A DNA stretch of 64,000 nt from Brevundimonas vesicularis (lineage in GTDB: Bacteria; Pseudomonadota; Alphaproteobacteria; Caulobacterales; Caulobacteraceae): NCBI RefSeq assembly GCF_027886425.1, contig NZ_CP115671.1, forward strand, positions 2,852,001-2,916,000. Reading direction: 5' to 3'. Positions 49,083-58,887 of this stretch are shown in pieces (within the stretch, counting starts at the first letter, position 1; every line of letters begins with the position of its first letter). The position numbers were made by a program, and so were the translations under genes. The notes beneath the pieces are model-generated. The model was not told the DNA's origin. It saw only the letters and a list, made by a program, of their open reading frames with translations, and ran no database searches.

Positions 49083-50243
49083 TCAGCGGTCGCCCATCAG
49101 ATCGGCGAACCGGTCGAACAGATACAGGCTGTCGGTCGGCCCGGGCGAGGCCTCGGGGTGGTGCTGGACGCTGAAGATCGGCTTGTCCTTGACCGCGATG
49201 CCGCAGTTGGTGCCGTCGAACAGACTGACGTGGGTCTCGGTCACGGCGTCGGGCAGGCTGTCGCGATCGACGGTGAAGCCGTGGTTCATCGACACGATCT
49301 CGACCTTGCCGGTAGTCAAATCCTTGACCGGATGGTTGGCGCCGTGGTGGCCCTGATCCATCTTCACCGTCTTGGCGCCCAAGGCCAGGGCCAGCATCTG
49401 GTGGCCCAGGCAGATGCCCATCAACGGTTTGCCGCTGGCGACCAGCTTCTGGATTTCGGGCACGGCGTATTCGCCCGTCGCGGCCGGATCGCCCGGACCG
49501 TTGGACAGGACCACGCCGTCGGGATTGCGGGCCAGAACCTCTTCCGCCGTCGTCGTCGCCGGGACCACGGTAATGCGCGCGCCGGTCGAGGCCAGGGCGC
49601 GCAGGATGTTGCGCTTCACGCCGTAATCGATGACGACCACGTCCTTGCGGCCTTCGGTCTTGGGGTGCCCCTCCGGCCAGTCCCACAGACCCTCGTTCCA
49701 TTCGAAGGCCTGCAGGGTGGAGGCGGGCTTGGCCAGGTCCAGACCGACCAGCCCGGTCCAGCCCTTGGCCTTGGCGACCAGGGCCTCCAGGTCAAAGTTT
49801 CCGTCAGGGTCGTGGGCGATGACGGCGTGCGGCGCGCCCTTGTCGCGGATGATCTTGGTCAGGGCGCGGGTGTCGACCCCGGCCAGGCCCACGACGCCGC
49901 GCCGCTTCATCCAGTCGTCGAAACTGGCGTCCGAGCGATAGTTGGCCGGATCGGTCGGAACGTCGCGGAAGATGGCGCCGCGCGCCGAGGTGTCGGACCC
50001 GCCGCCCATCTGCTCGATGTCTTCGACATTGGTCCCCACATTGCCGACGTGCGGGAAGGTGAAGGCCAGGATTTGGCTCATGTAGGACGGGTCGGTCAGG
50101 ATTTCCTGATAGCCGGTCATGGCGGTGTTGAAGACCACCTCGCCCAGGGCCGAGCCGACGGCGCCCACGCCAATGCCCTGCAGGATCGTGCCGTCTGCGA
50201 GCGCGAGGACGCCGGTAGCGCCCGGAAGAATCTTCGTCGTCAT
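49083..50243 (-). CDS. carA: Carbamoyl-phosphate synthase small subunit
   Basis: A 386-residue subunit that hydrolyses glutamine and passes ammonia to CarB for arginine and pyrimidine synthesis. Residues about 1-150 are the CarA-specific domain (GEVVFNTAMTGYQEILTDPSY). Residues about 190-380 are the class I amidotransferase with LSNGPGDP, GICLGHQ (nucleophile Cys) and QHHPEASPGP. AGGAG lies seven bases before ATG 50243. CarB is not in the window, so the two subunits are not adjacent on the visible side. Confidence 0.97.
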   Translation of the reverse strand: MTTKILPGATGVLALADGTILQGIGVGAVGSALGEVVFNTAMTGYQEILTDPSYMSQILAFTFPHVGNVGTNVEDIEQMGGGSDTSARGAIFRDVPTDPANYRSDASFDDWMKRRGVVGLAGVDTRALTKIIRDKGAPHAVIAHDPDGNFDLEALVAKAKGWTGLVGLDLAKPASTLQAFEWNEGLWDWPEGHPKTEGRKDVVVIDYGVKRNILRALASTGARITVVPATTTAEEVLARNPDGVVLSNGPGDPAATGEYAVPEIQKLVASGKPLMGICLGHQMLALALGAKTVKMDQGHHGANHPVKDLTTGKVEIVSMNHGFTVDRDSLPDAVTETHVSLFDGTNCGIAVKDKPIFSVQHHPEASPGPTDSLYLFDRFADLMGDR

Positions 50244-50340
50244 GGGCGCGCTCCTAAAATCGAATCCGGCCGATACGAAGGCCGAAGGCAAACGGCGGCG
50301 TCGTTAAGCCCTGCCGCCTGCCCCGTCAACGTGGCGCGCG

Positions 50341-52668
50341 TCACCGCCCGTCGGTGATGGACGCCGGACCGATCAGCTGGAACGTCGCCTTGGCCCCGCC
50401 CTGGGCGTGCGGCGCCAGCCAGACGTCGAACAGACCGGGCTCGATGCGCCAGGTCTCGTCCGCGCCGATGAAGCCCAGCTGACGGGCGTTCAGGGTGAAG
50501 CTCACCTTCGTGCTCTGGCCCGGCTTCAGCGACACCCGCTTGAAGTCCTTCAGCAATCGGCCCGGCTGGGTCAGGCTGGCGACCCGGTCGTGGATATAGA
50601 GCTGCACCAGCTCCTCGGCCGGATGCGGCCCGGTGTTGGTCACGGTCACGGCCAGGTCCAGCGTGCCGGCCCAGGCCAGCCTGTCGCTCTCCATCTCGAC
50701 CGGCCCATAGCTGATCGCGCCATAGGTCAGGCCATAGCCGAAGGGATAAAGCGCCGTATTCGTCGTCTCGCGATAGCGGGCCTTGTATTCCTCGCTCGCC
50801 AGATCGGGATTGGCCGGGCGGCCGGTGGTCTTGCGGTCGTAGGAATAGGGCTGCTGGCCCGACTTGTGCGGGAAGCTGACTGGCAGGCGCGCGGACGGGC
50901 CGTGATCGCCGAACAGGACGTCGGCGACGGCATGGCCCATCTGTTCGCCCAGGAACCAGGTCACGACGATGGCCTGGGCGTTCTTCACATTGCCTTCCAG
51001 CGCAAGCGCCCGGCCGTTCCTCAGCAGGATGACCATGGGCTTGCCCAGCGCCGCCATGGCGTCGACCAGGGCGACCTGCGGCGCGGGCACCACAATCTCG
51101 GTGCGCGACTGGGCCTCGCCCGACATGTTGGTCGCCTCGCCGATGGCCAGGACGATGACCTCGGCGTCGCGGGCGGCGGCGACGGCCTGCTCGATCCCGC
51201 CGTCCAGCGGCGTCTCGACGCCCGAGCCGCGTGCGAGGGTCAGGTTCTGCGGATCGCTCATGGCCGCGCGGAAGCCCGTCTCCAGCGAAACGCGTCGCTC
51301 GGGCGCGCCCCAGATGGTCCACGGCCCCCAGACATTGTCCACGTCGTCGGCGAACGGGCCGACCAGGGCGATCTTCTGACTCTTCTTCAGCGGCAGCAGG
51401 CCGTTGTCGTTCTTCAGCAGCACGACCGACTTGCGGCCCGCCTCGCGCGACAGCTCGACGTGATCGCGCGACCCGACCACCGCCTTTTCACGCACCGGAT
51501 CGGTGCCGCGATAGGGGTCGTCGAACAGGCCCAGCGCCGCCTTGGTGTTGAGGACGCGGCGCACCGCCTCGTCCAGGCGCGCCATCGACACCTCGCCCGA
51601 GGCGACCAGGCTGGGCAGATGTTCCAGATACAGACCCGACACCATCGACACATCGACCCCGGCGTTGAAAGCCAGGCGGGCGGCGTCGCGGCCGTCCTCG
51701 GCGAAGCCGTGGGCCACCAGCTCCTGCTCGGAGGTGTAGTCGGAGACGACGAAGCCCTCGAAGCCCCATTCGCCGCGCAGGATGTCGGTCAGCAGCTTGC
51801 GGCTGCCCGAGGCCGGCACGCCATTAACGTCGTTGAAGGCGCTCATGATCGACAGGGCGCCGGCGTCCACCGACGCCTTGAACGGCGGCAGGAAGACCCC
51901 GCGCAGCGTCTGCTCGCTCATGTCGGTGGTGTTGTATTCGACCCCGCCGACGGCGGCGGAATAGGCGGCCATGTGTTTGGCGGTGGCCAGGACCGCGTCA
52001 CGGTCGTCCAGACCCTTTTCGCCCTGGAAGCCGCGCACGCGGGCGGCGGCCAGCAGGTTGTTCAGCAGAACATCCTCGCCCGCGCCCTCGACGTTGCGGC
52101 CCCAACGCTGGTCGCGCGCCACGTCCACCATGGGGGCGTAGGTCTGGTGAACCGCCGACGCCGCCGTCTCGACCGCCGCGGCCCGCGCCGTGCGCCGGGC
52201 CAGTTCGGTGTCGAAGGCCGCCGCCTCGGCCAGGGGCACCGGGAAGATGGTCGATAGGCCGTGGATCACGTCCGCTGCGAACAGCAGCGGGATTTTCAGC
52301 CGGCTCTCTTCCATCGCCACGCGCTGGATGCGACGGCCCGCCTCGGCGCCGATGCCGTTGAACAGCGACCCAACCTTGCCTTCGCGGATCAGGGCGGTGA
52401 CGCGCGCGGGATCGCCCGTGCCGTCCAGCGGGTTCACCGCCGTGGGCATCCAGCGGAACGGATCAGCCAGCAGGTTCAGCTGCCCCGCCTTCTCCTCGAC
52501 CGTCATGGCTGCGATCAGATCCTCGATCTTTTGGCGGTGACGGGCGACGGTGCGGGACGCTTGGGCGGAAACAGGCATGGGGAACACTCCGGCGCCCATC
52601 AGGGCCAAAAGCCCCAGGCCAGACAAGAAATTTCTACGGGAAGCCGCAGGCTTGAGAGGTCGCGTCAT
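50341..52668 (-). CDS. bglX: Periplasmic GH3 beta-glucosidase
   Basis: A 775-residue glycoside hydrolase family 3 enzyme in the BglX subgroup. It starts with a Tat-like signal, SRRNFLSGLGLLALMG, so it is exported. The catalytic barrel (about 45-370) has KHMAAYSAAVGG and the nucleophile Asp in GFVVSDY. The second domain (about 410-620) and the C-terminal fibronectin-like domain (about 680-760, EELVQLYIHDRVASLTQPGRLLKDF) are complete. It releases glucose from beta-linked oligosaccharides. An inverted repeat lies just upstream of the gene. Confidence 0.94.
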   Translation of the reverse strand: MTRPLKPAASRRNFLSGLGLLALMGAGVFPMPVSAQASRTVARHRQKIEDLIAAMTVEEKAGQLNLLADPFRWMPTAVNPLDGTGDPARVTALIREGKVGSLFNGIGAEAGRRIQRVAMEESRLKIPLLFAADVIHGLSTIFPVPLAEAAAFDTELARRTARAAAVETAASAVHQTYAPMVDVARDQRWGRNVEGAGEDVLLNNLLAAARVRGFQGEKGLDDRDAVLATAKHMAAYSAAVGGVEYNTTDMSEQTLRGVFLPPFKASVDAGALSIMSAFNDVNGVPASGSRKLLTDILRGEWGFEGFVVSDYTSEQELVAHGFAEDGRDAARLAFNAGVDVSMVSGLYLEHLPSLVASGEVSMARLDEAVRRVLNTKAALGLFDDPYRGTDPVREKAVVGSRDHVELSREAGRKSVVLLKNDNGLLPLKKSQKIALVGPFADDVDNVWGPWTIWGAPERRVSLETGFRAAMSDPQNLTLARGSGVETPLDGGIEQAVAAARDAEVIVLAIGEATNMSGEAQSRTEIVVPAPQVALVDAMAALGKPMVILLRNGRALALEGNVKNAQAIVVTWFLGEQMGHAVADVLFGDHGPSARLPVSFPHKSGQQPYSYDRKTTGRPANPDLASEEYKARYRETTNTALYPFGYGLTYGAISYGPVEMESDRLAWAGTLDLAVTVTNTGPHPAEELVQLYIHDRVASLTQPGRLLKDFKRVSLKPGQSTKVSFTLNARQLGFIGADETWRIEPGLFDVWLAPHAQGGAKATFQLIGPASITDGR

Positions 52669-52709
52669 TTAGGCTGGCGCTCCTTTCGGGGGACAATCGA
52701 GCAGCGAAG

Positions 52710-52728
52710 CGAGAGGCCTAGCCTCTCG
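52710..52728. repeat. Inverted repeat upstream of bglX
   Basis: CGAGAGGC-cta-GCCTCTCG is an 8-bp palindrome with a 3-base centre, 42-60 bases upstream of the bglX start. It could be an operator for a local regulator; no regulator gene is adjacent. The rest of 52669-52808 shows nothing else. Confidence 0.5.
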
Positions 52729-52808
52729 GCCCCGACGGCTTCAACCCCCGCCTGCCATGTAAATCGATGTAACGCCTCGCTGCGCGGTCACGCCGCGTTT
52801 CGTCGCCA

Positions 52809-53591
52809 TCATCCCAAGGCGATGTCCAGGAACATCATTCCGACCAGGCCGATCATCAGGCCGATCATCGACCCCTCGCCCTTGGACTTCTCGCGGGTCT
52901 CGGGAATGATCTCGGCGGTGACGACATAGATCATCGCCCCCGCCGCCAGCCCCAGCCCCCACGGCAGGGCGCCGGGCAGCAGATCGACCACGCTGGCCCC
53001 AATCAGCCCGCCGACCGGCTCGACCAGGCCCGACGCCAGCGCCGCCGCGAACGCCGGCCAGCGACCGTATCCCAGGGTCGCCATCGCCGCCGACACCGCC
53101 AGCCCCTCGGGCATGTTCTGGATGCCGATGCCGAGCGCCGTGGACAGGCCTTGGTGCATGTCGCCGCCGCCGAAGCTGACGCCCACCGCCGCCCCCTCGG
53201 GGAAGTTGTGCAGGGTGATGGCGATGATGAACAGCCAGATGCGCCGCGACAGGTCGCGCGATCCCGCCGGTCCGATGGCCAGCATGTCCACCGGCGCGAA
53301 CCGGTTCATCAGGCCGATCACCGTCGCCCCGATCAGCACCGCCGCCCCCATGACGCCGGCCGCCGCCGCCTGGCTGGCCCCGCCCGCCTGCAACACATCC
53401 ACGCCGGGAATGATCAGCGAGAAGAAGGAGGCCGCCAGCATGACCCCGGCGGCGAAACCCAGCAGGGCGCTTTGGGTCTGCACCCCCGCCTTGCGGAAGA
53501 ACAGCAGAGGCACGGCGCCCACCGCCGTCATCATGCCCGCCGCCAGACTGCCCAGACCGCCTGCGGCGATGGGGGAAAGGGATTCCATCAT
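52809..53591 (-). CDS. ZIP-family divalent metal transporter
   Basis: A 260-residue inner-membrane protein with eight helices. HNFPEGAAVGVSFG and GIGIQNMPEGLAVSAA are the paired metal-site helices 4 and 5 of ZIP transporters (ZupT group), which import zinc and sometimes iron or manganese. LVEPVGGLIG and TAEIIPETREKS are further family blocks. Two adjacent ATGs (53591 and 53588) are possible starts. It is divergent from proB. Confidence 0.92.
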   Translation of the reverse strand: MMESLSPIAAGGLGSLAAGMMTAVGAVPLLFFRKAGVQTQSALLGFAAGVMLAASFFSLIIPGVDVLQAGGASQAAAAGVMGAAVLIGATVIGLMNRFAPVDMLAIGPAGSRDLSRRIWLFIIAITLHNFPEGAAVGVSFGGGDMHQGLSTALGIGIQNMPEGLAVSAAMATLGYGRWPAFAAALASGLVEPVGGLIGASVVDLLPGALPWGLGLAAGAMIYVVTAEIIPETREKSKGEGSMIGLMIGLVGMMFLDIALG

Positions 53592-53655
53592 CCGTCTGCA
53601 TTGCGGCGAGACACGGCAAGAGACAAGCCCGAACCGTGGCGTTAGAGAAAGCTTC

Positions 53656-54813
53656 ATGTCCCAGCGCGCCGCCCTCACCGTCGGCCCGAACGCTGCGTCG
53701 GCGCTGGGCGCCGCCCGGCGGGTCGTGGTCAAGATCGGATCCTCCCTGCTGATCGACGCGGCCACGCGCCAGCCGACGCGCGACTGGCTGGCGGCCGTCG
53801 CTTCGGATCTCGCGGCGATGAAGGCAGAAGGGCGCGAGGTCATCGTCGTCTCGTCCGGCTCGATCGCCCTGGGCCGAGGACGGCTGCCCGCGCTGGGCGC
53901 ACGGCTGGAGGACAAGCAGGCGGCGGCCTCGGTCGGACAGTCCCTGCTGATGGCGGCCTGGTCCGGGGCCTTGGACCCGCACGACCTGATCGCGGGCCAG
54001 GTGCTGCTGACGCGCGACGACACCGAACGCCGTCGGCGGTGGCTTAACGCCCGCGCGACCGTCGAGGCCCTGTTGACCCACGGCGTCGTCCCCATCGTCA
54101 ACGAGAACGACACGGTGGCGACCGAAGAAATCCGTTACGGCGACAACGACCGGCTGGCGGCGCGCACGGCCCAGCTGACGCGGGCGGACCTGCTGGTCCT
54201 GCTGTCGGACGTGGACGGTCTTTACACCGCCGATCCGCGCCGCGATCCAAACGCCGCCCATCTGCCCCTGATCGAGACGCTGAGCCCAGACATCCTGGCC
54301 ATGGGCGGGGGCGCCAACGCCGATGCCGGCGTCGGAACCGGCGGCATGGCGACCAAGCTGGCGGCGGCCCAGATCGCCCGCTCGGCCGGATGCGCCACCA
54401 TCATCGCCTCGGGTCAGACCCTGTCGCCGCTCAGCGCCATTCGCGACGGCGCCCGCGCCACCCTGATCGCCGCCCCCGACGGGCCGATGGCCGCCTACAA
54501 ACAGTGGATCGCCGGCAGCCTGTCGCCAACGGGGGTCCTGACGCTGGACGCCGGCGCCGTCACGGCGCTGAAGGCGGGCAAGAGCCTGCTGCCCGCCGGA
54601 GTCACGGGCGTCTCCGGCGCTTTCGAAAAGGGTGACTGCGTGCGGCTGATCGATCCGAACGGTCGGGCCGTCGGCGTGGGTCTGGCCGCCTACGCCGCCG
54701 ACGAGGCTGCGCGCCTTCGCGGCCGCCGCTCGGACGAGATCGAGACCCTGCTGGGCTATCGCGGGGCCTCGGTCCTGATCCACCGCGACGACATGGTGCT
54801 GGACGACCGATGA
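53656..54813 (+). CDS. proB: Glutamate 5-kinase
   Basis: A 385-residue enzyme, first in proline synthesis. The amino-acid-kinase domain has RVVVKIGSSLL, VSSGSIALGR, NENDTVATEEIRYGDNDRL and GTGGMATKLAAA. A C-terminal PUA domain (about 290-380) is present, as in E. coli ProB. Product inhibition by proline is known for the family. ATG 53656 begins the conserved N terminus; GAGAAAG precedes it. It overlaps proA by ATGA. Confidence 0.97.
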   Translation: MSQRAALTVGPNAASALGAARRVVVKIGSSLLIDAATRQPTRDWLAAVASDLAAMKAEGREVIVVSSGSIALGRGRLPALGARLEDKQAAASVGQSLLMAAWSGALDPHDLIAGQVLLTRDDTERRRRWLNARATVEALLTHGVVPIVNENDTVATEEIRYGDNDRLAARTAQLTRADLLVLLSDVDGLYTADPRRDPNAAHLPLIETLSPDILAMGGGANADAGVGTGGMATKLAAAQIARSAGCATIIASGQTLSPLSAIRDGARATLIAAPDGPMAAYKQWIAGSLSPTGVLTLDAGAVTALKAGKSLLPAGVTGVSGAFEKGDCVRLIDPNGRAVGVGLAAYAADEAARLRGRRSDEIETLLGYRGASVLIHRDDMVLDDR

Positions 54814-56072
54814 CCGACCTCAAGACCCGAATGCTCGACCTGGGCCAGCGCGCCCGCACCGCCGCCGTGCTCTTGCGCGAAGCCCCCGCCGCCGCCCGCA
54901 CCCGCGCGCTGGAAATCCTGTCCGCAAAGCTGACGACGGCCGAACCCGACATCCTCGCCGCCAACGCCCGCGATGTGGAGGCCGCCCGCGCCAATGGCAT
55001 GACGGAGGCCCTGATCGACCGGCTGTCGTTGAGCCCCGCCCGCATCGCCGGCATGGCGCAGGCGGTGGCGACCATCGCCGCCGTGCCCGATCCGCTGGGC
55101 GTCGAGACCGAACGCTGGACCCCCGCCAACGGTCTGGACATCGCCCGCGTCCGCACCCCGATCGGCGTGCTGGGCGTCATCTACGAGAGCCGCCCCAACG
55201 TCACCGCCGACGCCGCCGCCCTATGCATCCGCTCGGGCAATGCCGCCATCCTGCGCTGCGGCTCGGACTGCCTTCAGTCCTCCCTGGCCATCGCCGCCCT
55301 GATCGCGGAAGCCCTCGCCGAAGCCGGCCTGCCCGCCGATGCGGTGCAATTGGTCGACACCCCCGATCGCGAAGCCGTGGGCCTGATGCTGACCGGGCTG
55401 AACGGCGCCATCGACGTCATCGTGCCGCGCGGCGGCAAGAGCCTGGTCGCCCGCGTCCAGGCCGAGGCGCGAACGGCCGTGCTCAGCCACCTGGAAGGCC
55501 TGAACCACACCTATCTGCATGAGGCCGCCGATCTTGAGACCGCCCGCGCCATCGTCCTGAACGCCAAGATGCGCCGCGTCTCGGTCTGCGGCGCTACCGA
55601 GACCCTGCTGGTGGACCGGGCGGCGGCCCAGCTCCTGCTGCCGCCCGTCGCCGCCGACCTGATCGCCGCCGGCTGCGAACTGCGCGGCGACGCCCACGCC
55701 CGCGCCCTGGTCCCCGCCATGACGCCCGCGACCGAGGCCGACTGGACCACCGAATATCTGGCCCCGATCCTCGCCGTCCGCGTCGTGGACGATCTGGATG
55801 CCGCCACCGATCACATCGCCCGCTACGGCTCGGGCCACACAGAGGCCATCGTCACCACAGACGCCCACGCCGCCGAACGGTTCGCCGCCAAGGTCGACAG
55901 CGCCATCGTCCTGATCAACGCCTCGACCCAGTTCGCCGACGGCGGCGAGTTCGGCTTCGGCGGCGAGATCGGCATCTCCACCAATCGCTTGCACGCGCGC
56001 GGCCCGGTCGGGGCCGAGCAACTGACCACCTACAAGTATGTGGTGCGCGGCCAGGGCCAGATCAGGCCGTAG
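54810..56072 (+). CDS. proA: Gamma-glutamyl phosphate reductase
   Basis: A 420-residue NADPH-dependent enzyme of the aldehyde dehydrogenase fold that reduces glutamyl phosphate to glutamate semialdehyde. RTPIGVLGVIYESRPNVTADAA is the diagnostic block. LEGLNHTYLHEAADLE and MRRVSVCGATETLLVD carry the catalytic Cys region, and GEFGFGGEIGISTNRLHARGPVG closes the fold. It starts within the proB stop, so the two-step pathway is translationally coupled. A large hairpin repeat follows. Confidence 0.97.
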   Translation: MTDLKTRMLDLGQRARTAAVLLREAPAAARTRALEILSAKLTTAEPDILAANARDVEAARANGMTEALIDRLSLSPARIAGMAQAVATIAAVPDPLGVETERWTPANGLDIARVRTPIGVLGVIYESRPNVTADAAALCIRSGNAAILRCGSDCLQSSLAIAALIAEALAEAGLPADAVQLVDTPDREAVGLMLTGLNGAIDVIVPRGGKSLVARVQAEARTAVLSHLEGLNHTYLHEAADLETARAIVLNAKMRRVSVCGATETLLVDRAAAQLLLPPVAADLIAAGCELRGDAHARALVPAMTPATEADWTTEYLAPILAVRVVDDLDAATDHIARYGSGHTEAIVTTDAHAAERFAAKVDSAIVLINASTQFADGGEFGFGGEIGISTNRLHARGPVGAEQLTTYKYVVRGQGQIRP

Positions 56073-56082
56073 GTCGCGCACG

Positions 56083-56238
56083 CTCTCCCTCCCCGTTCGG
56101 GGAGGGTGGCTGAGCCGAAGGCGAGGCCGGGTGGGGGCGGCTGGCGACATCCCGCTGAATGAGAAAAGGCGGCTCGTTTCCGAGCCGCCCCCACCCGGTC
56201 GCTGGCGCGACCACCCTCCCCCGTGGGGGAGGGAGATT
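56083..56238. repeat. Head-to-head pair of hairpin repeats (REP-like)
   Basis: Two related units of about 57 bases face each other. The left one runs CTCCCTCCCCGTTCGGGGAG, GGTGGCTGAGCC..., GGGTGGGGGCGGC. The right one, read on the opposite strand, runs CTCCCTCCCCCACGGGGGAG, GGTGGTCGCGCCAGCGACC, GGGTGGGGGCGGC. Each has its own terminal hairpin and the pair forms a long cruciform-like fold between proA and the glucose dehydrogenase gene, which converge here. The hairpin at 30441-30464 resembles the outer arm. Confidence 0.85.
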
Positions 56239-56252
56239 GGTGCTTCGTCACC

Positions 56253-58664
56253 TCAGCCGCGCTGCGGCAGCGCATAGGCGATGACGTAATCGCCCTCCGG
56301 CGTTTCCATGAAGTGATGGCCGGCGGCGACGATCACCAGATACTGGCGGCCGTTCTGTTCGTAGATCATCGGGTTCGCCTGGCCGCCGGCGGGCAAGACG
56401 TCGGACCAGACGGTCTTGCCCGTCTCGATATCGATGGCGCGGATCAGGTCGTCGGTCGCTGCGGCGATGAAAATTAAGCCGCCGGCCGTGACCACCGAGC
56501 CGCCGTTGTTCGGCGTGCCGATCTCCAGCGGCAGCATCGAGGGGATGCCGAACGGGCCGTTCTTGCGCGCCGTGCCGAACGGACGATCCCACAGGGTCTT
56601 GCCGCTCTGCACGTCGATGGCCCGGATGCCGCCGTACGGAGGCTCCTTGCACAGCAGGCCGGTGAAGGGCATCCGCCAGCCGGCGTTGACGTCGATCGCA
56701 TAGGGCACGCCCATCTGCGGATCGCCCGCGCCCTCGGCCTTGGCGCCCTCGCCGGTCGTTTCCTCCTGATAGCGGGGGTCGTCGCGGGGGAACCAGCCCA
56801 ACCTGTTCGCCTCGGCGCGCGGCACCAGACGATTGTAGTTGGGCATGTCGTTATAGTTGGCGATGATCACGCCGCGACGCGGATCGAGCGCCACGCTGCC
56901 CCAGTCTGAACCGCCGTTGTAGCCCGGATATTCGATAAAGCGACGGTCGGCGGTCGGGGGCGTAAACTGGCCCTGATACGACGCCTTCTTGAACTGGATG
57001 CGGCAGATCATCTGATCGATCGGCGACATGCCCCACATGTCGACTTCGCGCAGGTCAGGCTTGGCCAAGGTGTTGAACAGCGAATAGGGCTGGGTCGCCG
57101 CACGCTGCGCCGGTTCGACGCCGCCGCGCGGGGCCGGACGATCCTGAACGCCGTGCAGGGGCTGGCCCGTGCGGCGATCCAGCACGAAGATTTCGCCGCG
57201 CTTGGACGGCAGGATCACCGCCGGCGTCACGCCCCCTGCGGTCGGCATGTCGACCAGCGTCACCTGTGAACCCAGGTCATAGTCCCAGACGTCGCGGCGG
57301 ACGGTCTGATAGCGCCAGCGCGGCTTGCCGGTCGTGACGTCCAGCGCGACCAGGGCGCTGGAATACTGGTTCTCCTGGGGCCGGCGCAGCGACGAATAGT
57401 AGTCGGCGGCCGAGTTGCCCATCGGCAGATAGACCAGGCCCAGGGCTTCGTCGCCCGTCGCCGTCGTCCACATGTTCGGCGTGCCCGGCGTATAGGTCTG
57501 ACCGGCCGGTGGAGCGGTGGTGATGTCGGGACGCATCATGTCCCAGGCGAAGCGCAGCTGACCGGTGACGACGTCATAGCCCTGGATGACGCCCGAGGCG
57601 TTCCACCGTTTCTGGCCGTCCAGCACCTGATGGCCCGTGACGATGACACCTCGCACGACGACGGGCGGCGAGGTGATCGACACCATGCCGGGATAGGGAT
57701 TGCCCATCCCTTCCTTGATGCTGACGGCGCCGTTGGTTCCGAAGGCGGGGCAAGGCACGCCGGTGCGCGCATCGACCGCGATGATCCGGCCGTCCAGCGT
57801 GCCTTCGATGATGCGCGTCGCGCAGGGCTGGGCCTGGTCGACGTTGGGTGTGGCGTAATAGGTCACGCCCCGGCAGGCGGCGGTGTAGGGGATCTGCTCG
57901 TCCGCCACCTTGGGATCATAGGCCCATTTCTGCCGACCTGTGTCAGCGTCCAGGGCGAACATCTTGTTGCGACCCGAGCAGAGATAGACGGTGTCGGCGA
58001 TCTTCAGCGGCGTGGTCTCGGCGCCGAACCGTTCGCCGGGCAGATCGCCGGTGCGGAAGGTCCAGGCCCGCTCCAGCTGCCGGACGTTGGTCTTGTTGAT
58101 CTGATTCAGCGGCGAATAGCGCTGGGCCGCGTCCGATCCGCCATAGGCGGGCCAGTCCATGCCGGCCTTGGTCAGGGCGGGATCGCCGAACGGTCCGCGC
58201 GCGCCGGGCACTGGGCTGTCGACGCCAGGCGCGTTGATCTGACCGACCACCAGGCCGAACACGACCGTCAGGACCGCCAGACCAAGCGCGCCGAGGCCCG
58301 CCGTCTTGCCGCCGCCGCGCGAACGCAGAACAGGCAGGGTCGCCACCACCAGGAACATCAGCACCAGCGGCCCGACCAGGCGTGGGATCATGGCCCAACC
58401 GTTCAGGCCCTTCTCCCACAGCGCCCAGATCACTGTGGCGACGAAGACCGCGCCATAGAGCCAGGCCCCACGCACGTCGCGATAGACAAGCAGAAGGCCC
58501 GACACGATCAGCGCCAGGCCCGCGATCAGATAATACCAGGAGCCGCCCAGCATCGCGAGCTGAACGCCGCCGACCGTCAGAACCAGACCGATCACGGCCA
58601 GCAGGACCCCAAGCATCAAGGTCAGCCATCCCCCAAGGCCGGTCGGGGTTGTCCATCGGGGCAT
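56253..58664 (-). CDS. gcd: Membrane-bound PQQ-dependent glucose dehydrogenase-type enzyme
   Basis: An 803-residue enzyme. Residues 1-145 hold five membrane helices that bind ubiquinone. The rest is a periplasmic eight-bladed PQQ propeller with tryptophan-docking repeats such as ERAWTFRTGDLPGE, RFAWDMMRPD and GGSVVTAGGLIFIAAATDD. It oxidises glucose (or quinate/shikimate in sister groups) to the lactone and feeds electrons to the quinone pool. No pqq synthesis genes lie in the window. Start ATG 58664 matches the family N terminus (GLGGWLTLMLGVLLAVIGL). Confidence 0.93.
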   Translation of the reverse strand: MPRWTTPTGLGGWLTLMLGVLLAVIGLVLTVGGVQLAMLGGSWYYLIAGLALIVSGLLLVYRDVRGAWLYGAVFVATVIWALWEKGLNGWAMIPRLVGPLVLMFLVVATLPVLRSRGGGKTAGLGALGLAVLTVVFGLVVGQINAPGVDSPVPGARGPFGDPALTKAGMDWPAYGGSDAAQRYSPLNQINKTNVRQLERAWTFRTGDLPGERFGAETTPLKIADTVYLCSGRNKMFALDADTGRQKWAYDPKVADEQIPYTAACRGVTYYATPNVDQAQPCATRIIEGTLDGRIIAVDARTGVPCPAFGTNGAVSIKEGMGNPYPGMVSITSPPVVVRGVIVTGHQVLDGQKRWNASGVIQGYDVVTGQLRFAWDMMRPDITTAPPAGQTYTPGTPNMWTTATGDEALGLVYLPMGNSAADYYSSLRRPQENQYSSALVALDVTTGKPRWRYQTVRRDVWDYDLGSQVTLVDMPTAGGVTPAVILPSKRGEIFVLDRRTGQPLHGVQDRPAPRGGVEPAQRAATQPYSLFNTLAKPDLREVDMWGMSPIDQMICRIQFKKASYQGQFTPPTADRRFIEYPGYNGGSDWGSVALDPRRGVIIANYNDMPNYNRLVPRAEANRLGWFPRDDPRYQEETTGEGAKAEGAGDPQMGVPYAIDVNAGWRMPFTGLLCKEPPYGGIRAIDVQSGKTLWDRPFGTARKNGPFGIPSMLPLEIGTPNNGGSVVTAGGLIFIAAATDDLIRAIDIETGKTVWSDVLPAGGQANPMIYEQNGRQYLVIVAAGHHFMETPEGDYVIAYALPQRG

Positions 58665-58849
58665 GGGCGCACTCTCTGTGGTCTGCTGAAATCAGTCCTT
58701 CGAACGCCTCGAGACTGCGCCGGTTCCTATTGTCGCACCCCTGGAACAAAATCCTGTTGCGGCGCAAACGGCCAACATCAGCAACTTTTGACGAAGAAAC
58801 GCGTCAGATTGGATGATTTATTCTTTTTGTTTCGCTGAGAACGCCTCGC

Positions 58850-58865
58850 GGCAATAATATTTGCC
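58850..58865 (+). promoter_or_regulatory. Inverted repeat upstream of gltD
   Basis: GGCAA-taatat-TTGCC lies 23-38 bases before the gltD start in an AT-rich patch. It may be an operator for nitrogen or amino-acid control; no regulator is identified. The remaining gap (58665-58849) holds no gene. Confidence 0.45.
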
Positions 58866-58887
58866 TCTAACGCGTCGTTTGCGGCAT

